Below, piece by piece: positions 39,713-48,506 of a stretch of 64,000 nt of DNA; position 1 is the first letter of the stretch, and the number at the start of each line of letters is the position of its first letter. Position numbers and translations under genes: made by a program. The DNA comes from an uncultured Bacteroidales bacterium (GTDB lineage Bacteria; Bacteroidota; Bacteroidia; Bacteroidales; P3): positions 124,001 through 188,000 of the forward strand of contig CAJTPR010000003.1 of assembly GCA_910578275.1 (NCBI GenBank), given 5' to 3'. The notes below the pieces were generated by a model. The model made no database searches. It had not been told where the DNA came from and saw only the letters and a program-made list of their open reading frames with translations.

Positions 39713-42700
39713 GCGTTTGTGGTTTGGGTGGCAGGCAATTTCTGGAGCGCGTGTATGCTGGAGCCGCGTCCTTCTTTCCTGTTGATTATCAGATACAAGA
39801 TGGGTACGATAAAGCCGTTGAGCAGCGTGGATGTGATCAGACCGCCCAGGATTACCTTTGCCATGGGACTTTGGATCTCGTTGCCGGGCAGGTCTCCGCC
39901 CGTGGCCAAGGGAATGAGCGCGAGGGCGGAAGTGAGGGCGGTCATGAGAATGGGGTTGAGGCGGTCGGCCGATCCGAGCAGGATACGCTGTTTGAGCGAG
40001 AAGCCTTCCAGCCGCAAGTCGTTGTAACGGGCGATAAGCAGGATGCCGTTACGTGTGGCGATGCCGAACAGCGATATGAAGCCGATGATGGCCGGGATGC
40101 TCAGGTTTCCGCCCGAAATCTTGAGGGCGAACACGCCGCCGATAAGCGCCAAGGGCAGGTTAAGCAGGACGACCGCCGCTTGGGTCACGTTCCTGAACTG
40201 ATGACAAAGCAACAGGAAGATGATGAGGATTGAAAGCATCGAAGTCCAGAACAGCATGCGCGAGGCCGATTGTTCGCTTTCGAACTGGCCGCCGTATTCC
40301 ACGCTGTAGCCTTCGGGCAAGACGATGTTTTCCTGTATGTTCTCACGGATGGCCTTGACGGCGCTGTGCAAGTCGCCGCCCGAAACGTTGGCGGAAATGA
40401 CGATTTTCCGCGACACGTTCTCGTGGTTGATCGTGTTGGGACCTGTTCCTGAAATCACTTGGGCGATGTTCTTGAGCGGCACCTTGGAACCGTTGGCGTC
40501 CACGGCGATGTTTCCGATGCGTTCCGCGCTTTGCCTGAAATCATCATCGGCTTTCAACGTGAGGTCGAAAGAGGTGTGCCCCTCGTAAACGTTGGAAATG
40601 ACCTTTCCGGCCAGCAAGACATCCACCATCTGGCCGAATTCCGCCATCGTGATGCCGTATTTGGCCAGCATTTCGCGTTTGGGTACGATTTGCAGCTGGG
40701 GACGGCTCACCTGCTGTTCCACGTTCAGGTCGTCGATGCCTTCCACGTTTTCGATCGATTCCTTGATCTCGTTGCCGATTTCGAAGAGCCGGTTCAGGTC
40801 GGGACCGAAAATCTTGATGGCGATATTGGCTCGGGTACCCGAAAGCATCGCGTCGATACGATGGGAAACGGGTGAACCTACTTCGAGGTTGATGCCGGGA
40901 ATGGCTTTTATCTTCTGTCGGATTTCGGCCACGATTTCGCGTTTGGGACGCTTGCCGAGGATGAACGGCGCTTCGATTTCCGAATTGTTCACGCCCAGCA
41001 CGTGTTCGTCCAGTTCGGCACGACCTGTCTTACGTCCTACGGTTTGTATCTCGGGAATTTCCAACAGGATTTCTTCCACTTTCCTGCCCACCCGGTCCGA
41101 CTCATCCAAGGATATGCCGGGCAAGGTGCTTACGTTGATGGTGAACGAGCCTTCGTTGAACGGCGGCAAGAAGTTCCGTCCCAGCCCGAAGAAGACGAAC
41201 AGCGTGGCCACGAGCAAGACGGCGGTGGCGCAAAGTACGGTCAACCGGTTCTTCAAGGCCCATTCGAGCATCTTGGTATAACCGTGCTTGAGAATACGGG
41301 TCAACAAAGGCTGCTTGTCGGGTCTGTCGTCATCGGCCTGCTTGTACAACAGGAAGCTGCACAAGGCCGGGGTGAGCGTGAGAGCCACGAGGGTGGAGGC
41401 GCACAAGGCCGTGATGAACGCGATGCCGAGCGGCACCAACAGCCTGCCTTCCATGCCTGACAGGAAGAAAAGGGGAATGAAGCAGACGATGATGATGATC
41501 GTGGAGTTCAAGATAGGCATACGCACTTCCTTGGAGGCGTCGAAGACCACCTGCATGAAAGGCTTGCGCGAGGCCATGGGCAGGAATCGGTTTTCGCGCA
41601 AGCGCTTGAACACGTTTTCCACGTCCACGATGGCGTCGTCCACCAAAGAACCGATGGCGATGGCCAGGCCGCCGAGGCTCATCGTGTTGAGCGTGAGCCC
41701 GAATATGCGTAACGTGAGCATCGAAACCAGCAGTGAAATGGGAATCGAGACCAGCGAAATGATCGTGGTGCGCACGTTCATCAGGAAAAGGAACAACACG
41801 ATGATGACGAAGATACAGCCTTCGTAAAGGGATTTCTTGACGTTGTCTATCGAGTTGGTGATGAAGTCGGCCTGGCGATAGATGTCGGTGGTCAGTTTCA
41901 CGTCGGCGGGAAGATATTGCTTGAGATCCTCCAGCGACCGGTCGATCTTCTTGGTCAGTTTTACCGAATTGGTATGCGGTTGCTTGTTGATGGTGAGCAA
42001 CACGGCGGGGCGGGCGTTGACCGAAGCCGCGCCCATCTTGGGCGTCTGGTTTCCTATTTGGACCTTGGCCACCTGTTCGAGCATGATGGACGTTCCGTTT
42101 TCGCTTTTCACGACGGCCTTTCCCATCTTTGCCACGTCGGTGGTGGAAAGCATGCCCCGGATGATGTATTCGTTTCCATACTCATAGAGGATGTCTCCCG
42201 TGGCGTTGCGGTTCATTCCGTCCACGGCCTCGATGATCTGGTTGAGCCCGACTCCGTAATGTTTCATCTTGTCGGGGTTGAGCAGTATCTGGTATTCCTT
42301 GATGTCTCCGCCCAGGACGGAAACCTGCGTTACGCCGTCGATGGTCAGCAGACGCGGACGGATATTCCAGTCTGCCAGTGTCCTGAGGTCTTGCAGGGAC
42401 GTGGAGTCGGCCGTAAGGCCCACGATCATCATTTCGCCCAGGATGGACGAGAGGGGACCCATCGTGGGCGTGCCCACGCCGGAAGGCAATTCATCCTTTA
42501 TGTTGGCGATTTTTTCGGAAATGATCTGACGTGCCCGGTAAATGTCCGTCTCCCAGTTGAATTCCACCCATACGATGGAAAATCCCGTGGTAGACGACGA
42601 CCTTACGCGACGTACGTCCTTGGCGCCGTTCACCGACATTTCCACGGGACGGCTTACCAAAAGTTCCACTTCCTCGGGCGCCATGCCGGCCGCTTCGGTC

Positions 42701-42849
42701 ATGATGACCACCGTGGGCGCGTTCAAGTCGGGGAAAACGTCCACGTCCATGTTCCTTACCGAGAAGAAACCGATCAATACCAGCAGCACGGAGGCCGCCA
42801 ATACGGAAATACGGTTGCGGAGAGAAAATCCGATGATATTGTTCAACAT
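39709..42849 (-). CDS. CusA/CzcA family heavy-metal RND efflux pump
   Basis: A 1046-residue inner-membrane RND transporter that exports metal ions by proton antiport. It has 12 membrane segments with two large periplasmic loops. The N-terminus (SLRNRISVLAASVLLVLIGFFSVRNMDVDVFPDL) and TM4 motif AIGSLVDDAIVDVENVFKRL are typical of the HME-RND group. The TM4 motif departs from the standard Cu/Ag (VDAAIVMIEN) and Co/Zn/Ni (VDGAVV) versions, so the metal is not assigned. It lies between the adaptor gene (18 bp upstream) and the TolC gene (4-bp overlap). Confidence 0.95.
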   Translation of the reverse strand: MLNNIIGFSLRNRISVLAASVLLVLIGFFSVRNMDVDVFPDLNAPTVVIMTEAAGMAPEEVELLVSRPVEMSVNGAKDVRRVRSSSTTGFSIVWVEFNWETDIYRARQIISEKIANIKDELPSGVGTPTMGPLSSILGEMMIVGLTADSTSLQDLRTLADWNIRPRLLTIDGVTQVSVLGGDIKEYQILLNPDKMKHYGVGLNQIIEAVDGMNRNATGDILYEYGNEYIIRGMLSTTDVAKMGKAVVKSENGTSIMLEQVAKVQIGNQTPKMGAASVNARPAVLLTINKQPHTNSVKLTKKIDRSLEDLKQYLPADVKLTTDIYRQADFITNSIDNVKKSLYEGCIFVIIVLFLFLMNVRTTIISLVSIPISLLVSMLTLRIFGLTLNTMSLGGLAIAIGSLVDDAIVDVENVFKRLRENRFLPMASRKPFMQVVFDASKEVRMPILNSTIIIIVCFIPLFFLSGMEGRLLVPLGIAFITALCASTLVALTLTPALCSFLLYKQADDDRPDKQPLLTRILKHGYTKMLEWALKNRLTVLCATAVLLVATLFVFFGLGRNFLPPFNEGSFTINVSTLPGISLDESDRVGRKVEEILLEIPEIQTVGRKTGRAELDEHVLGVNNSEIEAPFILGKRPKREIVAEIRQKIKAIPGINLEVGSPVSHRIDAMLSGTRANIAIKIFGPDLNRLFEIGNEIKESIENVEGIDDLNVEQQVSRPQLQIVPKREMLAKYGITMAEFGQMVDVLLAGKVISNVYEGHTSFDLTLKADDDFRQSAERIGNIAVDANGSKVPLKNIAQVISGTGPNTINHENVSRKIVISANVSGGDLHSAVKAIRENIQENIVLPEGYSVEYGGQFESEQSASRMLFWTSMLSILIIFLLLCHQFRNVTQAAVVLLNLPLALIGGVFALKISGGNLSIPAIIGFISLFGIATRNGILLIARYNDLRLEGFSLKQRILLGSADRLNPILMTALTSALALIPLATGGDLPGNEIQSPMAKVILGGLITSTLLNGFIVPILYLIINRKEGRGSSIHALQKLPATQTTNA

Positions 42850-42867
42850 CCCAATCCTCCGTATCGA

Positions 42868-44094
42868 TTAGTGGGTATGGCCGGGAATGGCCGCTCCCGC
42901 CGTTGCCAGTTTCACAGAATAGGTGCCATGGGTGACTACCTTGTCGCCTATGTGCAGCCCTTTCAATATTTCCACGCGCGTACCGTCGTTTTGACCCACC
43001 CAGACCTGCCTTTTCTTGAAGAGTTCCTCCTCGAGCCGGACGAAGACGAAGTATACGCCTTGTTCTTCCACGAGGGCGGAGACGGGTACGGTCAAGGCCG
43101 TTTTCTTGGCGTTGGTCAACAGGTAGATTTCGGCGAACGCGCCGGGAATGATGTCTCCCACGTTGTCGAATTCGAATGTCACGGGAATATAGGGCGAGCC
43201 TTCATTGGCCGATTTCCCGTAGGAGAGCAGTTTGCCGTTCAGGTCGGACAAACGGTAGACCACCTCGTCGTAGGCGGGCTTGAAATTGGCGCTCCGGATG
43301 TCGCGGAGGTATTTGAAGTCGCTTTCCGAAACGTCCGCTTGCAGTTGAAGCCGCTTGTTCTGCGCCACCACGGCCACCGGTTCGCCCACGTTGACGAATT
43401 GCCCGTTCTGCACGACCCATTTCTTGATGTAGCCCGAAAAAGGCGCCTTGACGGCGACCCCTTGGTTGGAGATGTTCCCGGCTTGTCCCTTGTAGGCTGT
43501 TTCCGCCAGTTTGTAACGTGCCTGTATCTCGTTGAATTCCTTATCGCTGATAATCTTGTCCTCGACCAGCCTCCTGGCTCGCGAATAGTCCTTTTCGGCC
43601 GCTTCGAATTCGATCTTGGCCTTCAATACGGGATCCCCGTCTTGAAGCCTGGTGGAAGAAATATGCGCCAAGGTTTCGCCCGGAGCCACGTTCGCTCCTT
43701 CGGTGAGGGACGCCCGGGAAAGGAACATGATTCCGCTCGAGGGGGCGGGAACGGCTTGTTCGTTGCCTTGCAAGGGTTGAATCTTGCCGCCTGTCCGGAT
43801 GACCGCTTGGAACGTTCCCGGTCGTATCGTTTCCAGTTTCAGTTCGGCGGCCTCCGCCTGGGCATGGGTGAAATGGATTTCGCCCTCTTCGTGGTTCTCG
43901 TGGTCGTCATGCACGAAATCCCCATCATGCAGCACGCCTTCGAGTTCGTGTTCATGCTCGTGCGCATGTTCGTCATGGATTTCGTGTTCCTCGTGCAGTT
44001 CATGCTCCTCGTGTTCGTGACCGCGGTCGTGCCGGTGGCATCCGGTTCCGCATAATGCAAACGCGACAAACAATGCAATTGCTCTGTATCTCAT
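42868..44094 (-). CDS. Metal efflux periplasmic adaptor with histidine-rich N-terminus (CusB/CzcB-like)
   Basis: A 408-residue membrane-fusion lipoprotein: signal MRYRAIALFVAFALCGTGC with lipobox (Cys19). An exceptionally His/Glu/Asp-rich segment follows (about residues 20-75, repeated HE, EHEH, DEHAHEHEHE) that should bind metal. Then come a lipoyl/hairpin region (ASLTEGANVAPGETLAHI, about 135-245), beta-barrel and membrane-proximal domains (VVQNGQFVNVGEPVAVV, LLTNAKKTALTVPVSAL). It precedes the CusA-like pump and suggests a transition-metal substrate. ATG 44094 is chosen for the signal peptide. Confidence 0.93.
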   Translation of the reverse strand: MRYRAIALFVAFALCGTGCHRHDRGHEHEEHELHEEHEIHDEHAHEHEHELEGVLHDGDFVHDDHENHEEGEIHFTHAQAEAAELKLETIRPGTFQAVIRTGGKIQPLQGNEQAVPAPSSGIMFLSRASLTEGANVAPGETLAHISSTRLQDGDPVLKAKIEFEAAEKDYSRARRLVEDKIISDKEFNEIQARYKLAETAYKGQAGNISNQGVAVKAPFSGYIKKWVVQNGQFVNVGEPVAVVAQNKRLQLQADVSESDFKYLRDIRSANFKPAYDEVVYRLSDLNGKLLSYGKSANEGSPYIPVTFEFDNVGDIIPGAFAEIYLLTNAKKTALTVPVSALVEEQGVYFVFVRLEEELFKKRQVWVGQNDGTRVEILKGLHIGDKVVTHGTYSVKLATAGAAIPGHTH

Positions 44095-44193
44095 TGTGAA
44101 TCTTTGTATTTCTGTTTTGTTTGGGCAATATCTTCCCAAAAACGGCGCAAAAATAGAAATAAGGTTTTGCAACAAGGTTGCATTTATTTTGCG

Positions 44194-44201
44194 TAAATTT
44201 G
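44194..44201 (+). promoter_or_regulatory. -7 box of the alpha-oxoamine synthase gene
   Basis: TAAATTTG followed by CCGCC, 25 bp before the ATG at 44227; the -33 box is not at standard spacing. Confidence 0.5.
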
Positions 44202-44226
44202 CCGCCCGTTATAAAAACCTATTATC

Positions 44227-45474
44227 GTGGATATTTTTGAAAAACTGCTCAAGAACTTCGGACCTCTCGGCCGATATGCCGACGATGCCGATGGTTACTA
44301 CATGTTTCCCAAGTTGGAAGGTCCTATTTCCAACCGTATGATGTTCAACGGCAAGGAACGCCTTGTGTGGAGCTTGAACAACTACCTCGGCCTTGCCAAC
44401 CATCCGGAAGTGCGCAAGACCGATGCCGAAGCCGCCGCCGAATACGGTCTGGGCTACCCGATGGGGGCCCGCATGATGTCCGGACAAAGCAAGCAGCACA
44501 TGCAACTGGAACAGGATTTGGCCGATTTCGTGGGCAAGGAGTCCGCCTATCTTTTCAATTTCGGTTACCAGGGCATCCTTTCCACGATCGACTGCCTGGT
44601 CGACCGCAACGACGTCATCGTCTACGATGCCGAGGCGCACGCCTCGTTGATAGACGGCATGCGTCTGCACATAGGCAAGCGTTTCATGTATCGTCATAAT
44701 GACATGGAATCCGCCGAGAAACAGCTCAAGCACGCCCAGGAAGTAGTGGCCAAGACCGGCGGCGGTATCCTGGTGATCACCGAAGGCGTCTTCGGCATGA
44801 GCGGCGACATGGGCGACATCAAGGGGCTGGCCGAACTCAAGAAGAAATACGATTTCCGTCTGGTGGTGGATGATGCCCATGGCATCGGCACGATGGGTGC
44901 CAACGGCCGCGGAACGGGCGAAGAGCAAGGCGTGGAAGACGCCATCGACATCCATTTGGGAACCTTTGCCAAGTCGTTCGCGTTGATCGGCGGTTTCGTG
45001 GCCGGTCCCAAGGAAATCATCCGCTATCTGCGTTTCAACCTTCGTTCCCAGATTTACGCCAAGAGCCTTCCCATGCCTATCGTCATCGGAGCCCAGAAGC
45101 GTTTGGAATTGATGAAGACGCATCCCGAATTGCGCGAAAAGCTGTGGACGATCGTCCGTGCCCTGCAAGGCGGCCTGAAGGAAAACGGCTTCAATATCGG
45201 TTTGACCAATTCGCCCGTGACCCCGCTCACGCTCAACGGCAACGTCCCTGAAGCCACCAACCTTACCTACGACGTTCGCGAAGTCCATAATATCTTCTGC
45301 TCCATCGTCACGTATCCGGTGGTACCCAAGGGCGTCATCATCCTGCGTCTCATTCCTACCGCCGTCCATACGTTGGAAGACGTGGACTACACGCTCAAGG
45401 CGCTCAATTCCGTCAAGGAGAAGTTGTTCAACGGCACGTATGCCAAGATGGAACTCAAATCGATGAACGCATAG
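44227..45474 (+). CDS. Alpha-oxoamine synthase (serine palmitoyltransferase or cysteate acyltransferase)
   Basis: A 415-residue fold-type I PLP enzyme of the KBL/AONS/SPT family. Visible: LNNYLGLANHPEVRKTDAEA, GARMMSGQSKQHMQLEQDLADF, the VIVYDAEAHASLIDGMRL substrate/PLP-stacking His, DDAHGIGTMGANGRG (PLP Asp-His), and THLGTFAKS-type PLP-lysine motif (HLGTFAKSFALIGGFVAG). Such enzymes condense an amino acid with an acyl thioester. In Bacteroidetes close relatives use serine (sphingolipids) or cysteate (capnine sulfonolipids). A cysteate synthase-like gene 9 kb away makes cysteate a serious candidate. The two cannot be separated by eye. Confidence 0.85.
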   Translation: MDIFEKLLKNFGPLGRYADDADGYYMFPKLEGPISNRMMFNGKERLVWSLNNYLGLANHPEVRKTDAEAAAEYGLGYPMGARMMSGQSKQHMQLEQDLADFVGKESAYLFNFGYQGILSTIDCLVDRNDVIVYDAEAHASLIDGMRLHIGKRFMYRHNDMESAEKQLKHAQEVVAKTGGGILVITEGVFGMSGDMGDIKGLAELKKKYDFRLVVDDAHGIGTMGANGRGTGEEQGVEDAIDIHLGTFAKSFALIGGFVAGPKEIIRYLRFNLRSQIYAKSLPMPIVIGAQKRLELMKTHPELREKLWTIVRALQGGLKENGFNIGLTNSPVTPLTLNGNVPEATNLTYDVREVHNIFCSIVTYPVVPKGVIILRLIPTAVHTLEDVDYTLKALNSVKEKLFNGTYAKMELKSMNA

Positions 45475-45497
45475 GCCGGATACGGCCTGCCATAAAC

Positions 45498-45530
45498 AGG
45501 AAAGCGGAGGCAGCCGCTTTCCTTGTTTTC
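45498..45530 (+). terminator. Terminator after the alpha-oxoamine synthase gene
   Basis: AGGAAAGCGG (45498-45507) and CCGCTTTCCT (45514-45523) form a perfect 10-bp stem with a 6-nt loop and a T-rich tail, 23 bp after the stop codon. Confidence 0.8.
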
Positions 45531-46190
45531 ACGGGGCGTGTGGTCGCATTGTCCGGTTTTTCCGGAACCCGGAAAACACGGTATGCTGATCGACCGATTC
45601 GGCATAGATGCGGCTCAGTTGCATTCCGACTTCGGCAAACGAGAATCTTTGCGCTCCGTGCAGGATTTCTTCCGGATCGTAGTTCCCGAAATTGTCCGAC
45701 ATCCGGTTCAATGCGTGGCACAAGGCGTCTTCGTCGCCGGGTTTCACCAAGTCTTGCGGGTGAGCCAGAGGTGGAGGAAATTTCTGGAATCGTGCCTGAA
45801 ATAGCGCGACCAGTGTTCGGTGATCACGTAAGGAATATGGTGACGTAGCCGGATGATCCTGGCCGCCACGGCGTTGCCGGGTCATGACATGCACGTGCAC
45901 GAGGTCGGGTTTGCCGTATTTTCGCAGGATTTCATTGAAGCCGGAACGATATGCCTTGATGAAGGCTGTCTTTTTATCGTTTCGTGTTTGTCGTGTTTTC
46001 CCGGATTGCCTGGGCATAGGCGGCGGTTGCCGCTGTCCGGCCGGCAATCGGTGGCGAAGGTGACCATTTTCAGGCATTTCCCCGCGTTGCTTTCAAGATA
46101 TGCGTCCGACAGGGAGATACCTCCGTCGGCAATTTTCACCGGACCGGCCTGATGGCCGGCGATACGCGGCTGCCAATTGAAAATCCGCAT
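45529..46190 (-). pseudogene. Decayed glycosyltransferase family 4 gene
   Basis: Pieces of a GT4 enzyme are spread over several minus-strand frames. An N-terminal piece begins at ATG 46190 (MRIFNWQPRIAG, then ADGGISLSDAYLE). A middle piece reads KYGKPDLVHVHVMTR, then after a frameshift near 45880 continues as NAVAARIIRLRHHIPYVITE plus HWSRYF. A C-terminal piece GDEDALCHALNRMSDNFGN...RFSFAEVGMQLSRIYAES is joined close behind. The acceptor/donor core between them, roughly 150-200 residues in intact relatives, is missing. At least one frameshift and one internal deletion make it nonfunctional. Confidence 0.75.
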
Positions 46191-46222
46191 TCCCGCCTTG
46201 TACGGTGAAAATGCGGATTTTC
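46179..46222 (-). terminator. Terminator-like hairpin after katA
   Basis: GAAAATCCGCATT (46179-46191) and AATGCGGATTTTC (46210-46222) form a perfect 13-bp stem with an 18-nt loop, 22 bp downstream of the katA stop on the minus strand. One arm overlaps the first codons of the decayed GT4 gene. Confidence 0.65.
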
Positions 46223-46243
46223 CATCATTCAGGCAAGTGTCTC

Positions 46244-47749
46244 TTACTTGCGGTTCGCGCGTTTGTCCCATGCCGGATGGGCGGGATCCTCGGCCACGAG
46301 GGCTTCTTCAAGGTCGATACCCAAGGCTTTCGCAAGCATCTTTCCGTATTCCGGATCGGCATTGTGGCAGGCTCTTACGTGACGTTGCTTGATGAAGAGA
46401 GGCACTTCTTTCATCTGGGCGGCCGTATTCTGGCAGGTGGCCTGTTTGTCGTCTGCGCTCATCAATCGCCACAACTTGCCCGGTTGCGTGTAGTAATCGT
46501 CGTCGTATTGGCGTTCGTCGTAGTTGTAGACGTCTCCATACAACTCCATCGGCGGTTCTTTGAGCGAGGGAGTATCCTGCCATTCGCCCGAACTGTTGGG
46601 TTCGTAGGCGATCGTCGCCCCGCAATTGTCGTCGGTGCGCATCTGTCCGTCGCGGTGATACGAGTGGAACGGGCATTTGGGCCGGTTGACGGGTATAAGG
46701 TTATGGTTTACCCCGAGCCGGTAACGCTGCGCGTCGCCGTAGGAGAAAAGGCGACCCTGAAGCATCTTGTCGGGCGAAAAGCCTATGCCGTCGACGATGT
46801 TGGCGGGATTGAATGCCGCCTGTTCGATTTCGGCAAAGAAGTTTTCGGGATTGCGGTTGAGTTCGAGCACGCCGACGTCACGCAACGGGAAGTCCTTGTG
46901 ATACCATACTTTGGTGAGGTCGAAAGGATTGATGTGGTATTTCTTGGCTTCGTCCTCGGTCATGAGCTGTATCTGCAGTTTCCAGCGCGGGAATTCTCCG
47001 CGTTCGATGGCTTCGAACAAGTCGCGTTGGTGCGATTCCCGGTCTTTGGCGATGATGGCCTCGGCTTCCTGGTCTGTCAGGTTCTTGATGCCTTGAAGGG
47101 TGCGGAAATGGAATTTGACCCAAGTACGCTTGTTGTCCTTGTTGATGAAGCTGTATGTGTGGCTGCCGAATCCGTGCATGTGGCGGAAAGAGGCGGGAAT
47201 GCCGCGCGGAGACATCGTGATCGTGACTTGGTGGAGCGCTTCGGGAAGAAGCGTCCAGAAGTCCCAATTGGCCGTGGGGTTGCGCATGCCCGTGCGCGGG
47301 TCGCGCTTGATGGCATGGTTGAGGTCGGGAAATTTCAAGGGGTCGCGCAGGAAAAATACAGGCGTGTTGTTTCCGACAAGGTCCCAGTTGCCTTGATCCG
47401 TGTAAAACTTCATCGCGAAGCCGCGGATGTCGCGTTCGGCATCGGCGGCGCCCCGTTCGCCCGCGACGGTGGAGAACCGCACCAGGCAAGGAGTCTTTTT
47501 CCCTATTTCGGAAAAGATCGAAGCGCGCGTGAATTCGGTAATGTCGTGGGTCACGGTAAACGTGCCGAAAGCGCCGGAACCTTTGGCGTGCATGCGTCTT
47601 TCCGGTATCACTTCGCGGTCGAAGTGAGCGATTTTTTCAAGATACCATGGATCCTGTGCTGTGAAAGGTCCGCGGGGACCTGCGGTCTGGACATTCTGGT
47701 TGTCGGCAATCAGTCGTCCGTTTTCAGAGGTGAGTCTTTTCTTGTCCAT
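46244..47749 (-). CDS. katA: Catalase (monofunctional, heme)
   Basis: A 501-residue small-subunit heme catalase that dismutates hydrogen peroxide. Catalytic residues: distal His in ERRMHAKGSGAFG (about residue 54), Asn in LVGNNTPVFFLRDP (about 127), and proximal Tyr in GRLFSYGDAQRYRLG (about 335-349). The substrate channel and NADPH-site regions look complete, and the length suits clade-3 catalases. An ATG at 47749 begins DKKRLTSENGRLIADNQN. A -7 box lies 147 bp upstream, giving a long leader. Monocistronic with a hairpin downstream. Confidence 0.97.
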   Translation of the reverse strand: MDKKRLTSENGRLIADNQNVQTAGPRGPFTAQDPWYLEKIAHFDREVIPERRMHAKGSGAFGTFTVTHDITEFTRASIFSEIGKKTPCLVRFSTVAGERGAADAERDIRGFAMKFYTDQGNWDLVGNNTPVFFLRDPLKFPDLNHAIKRDPRTGMRNPTANWDFWTLLPEALHQVTITMSPRGIPASFRHMHGFGSHTYSFINKDNKRTWVKFHFRTLQGIKNLTDQEAEAIIAKDRESHQRDLFEAIERGEFPRWKLQIQLMTEDEAKKYHINPFDLTKVWYHKDFPLRDVGVLELNRNPENFFAEIEQAAFNPANIVDGIGFSPDKMLQGRLFSYGDAQRYRLGVNHNLIPVNRPKCPFHSYHRDGQMRTDDNCGATIAYEPNSSGEWQDTPSLKEPPMELYGDVYNYDERQYDDDYYTQPGKLWRLMSADDKQATCQNTAAQMKEVPLFIKQRHVRACHNADPEYGKMLAKALGIDLEEALVAEDPAHPAWDKRANRK

Positions 47750-47895
47750 ACGATATAGTGAATTGATTTGTCTTTTTTCGCGGTCTTGGAATAAACGGTT
47801 GCCATGTCAAGGTACGGCTTGCGAAAGGATCATTCACCATGTTATGGGGGACAAACTCATTCATCAATGAAATGACCTCTGTGCACCATACGTTA

Positions 47896-47903
47896 CAAAG
47901 ATA
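47896..47903 (-). promoter_or_regulatory. -7 box of katA
   Basis: TATCTTTG on the minus strand, 147 bp upstream of the katA start; implies a leader of about 140 nt. The -33 box is not obvious and no clear OxyR/PerR site was recognised. Confidence 0.5.
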
Positions 47904-48180
47904 GCGAAAAAATGAAATATTGCCCTGTTTTTTGAGAAAAAATTCGTGTAAGTCCTGTATGTGCATTCGGAGAGAGGTGTGCGATTCCTGCTCGTTCCCG
48001 TTTGATCGCTGCCGATTGTTCGCCTTTCCGGCCGGCTTGTGTTGCGTGGTACAGGCTGGAGAGACAGGCCTTGGCACGGTCGGGAATGCGTCGTTTTGTC
48101 ACGGAATAACGGAATGGTTGCCGGAATCGGGCTTGCGGCCGAAGTGGGGGAAAAGGATTCCAAAGGTAGGTACAGGTGTA
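47904..48180. other. Intergenic region upstream of katA
   Basis: About 280 bp between the katA promoter and the tRNA-Pro-linked module. Only short, overlapping frames without family resemblance are present; no gene is supported. Confidence 0.6.
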
Positions 48181-48331
48181 CGCTTTTAGGCGTTTTTTGT
48201 TTCATCAAACTCTGGTCTTGACGAAACATTGGTGAAACAAATACGCCTAAAAGGTATGCAGAAGTGTATTCTTTTGAAAAAACAAAAAAAGCCGCAGGGT
48301 ATTCCTACGGCTTTGATTCTGTGTTGATTTA
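48181..48331 (-). repeat. tRNA-linked palindromic module, copy B
   Basis: A 150-bp block directly downstream of tRNA-Pro (minus strand), matching copy A at 34219-34366 over its whole length and almost identical from 48226 on. It contains the tRNA terminator hairpin (48286-48314). An outer inverted repeat pairs CTTTTAGGCG near 48183-48192 with CGCCTAAAAG near 48244-48253, the inner parts carrying TTGTTTCATCAA and TTGGTGAAACAAA. Confidence 0.8.
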
Positions 48332-48336
48332 GCTTG

Positions 48337-48410
<74 letters not shown>

Positions 48411-48419
48411 AAACATTTG

Positions 48420-48427
48420 CAAAGGTA
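48420..48427 (-). promoter_or_regulatory. -7 box of tRNA-Pro
   Basis: TACCTTTG on the minus strand, 9 bp upstream of the mature 5' end, with a TTTC at about 20-nt spacing as a possible -33 box. Confidence 0.55.
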
Positions 48428-48506
48428 CATCGTTTGAACTGAAATGAGAAACACGGACCGTTCATGTACCTTCATGGACGGCTCCGGGGTCCATAAAGGT
48501 ACACCG

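Noticed and set aside
43784..44020. Plus-strand Ser/Cys-rich small protein opposite the His-rich adaptor segment
   Set aside because: Its composition simply mirrors the His/Glu-rich codons of the adaptor on the other strand.
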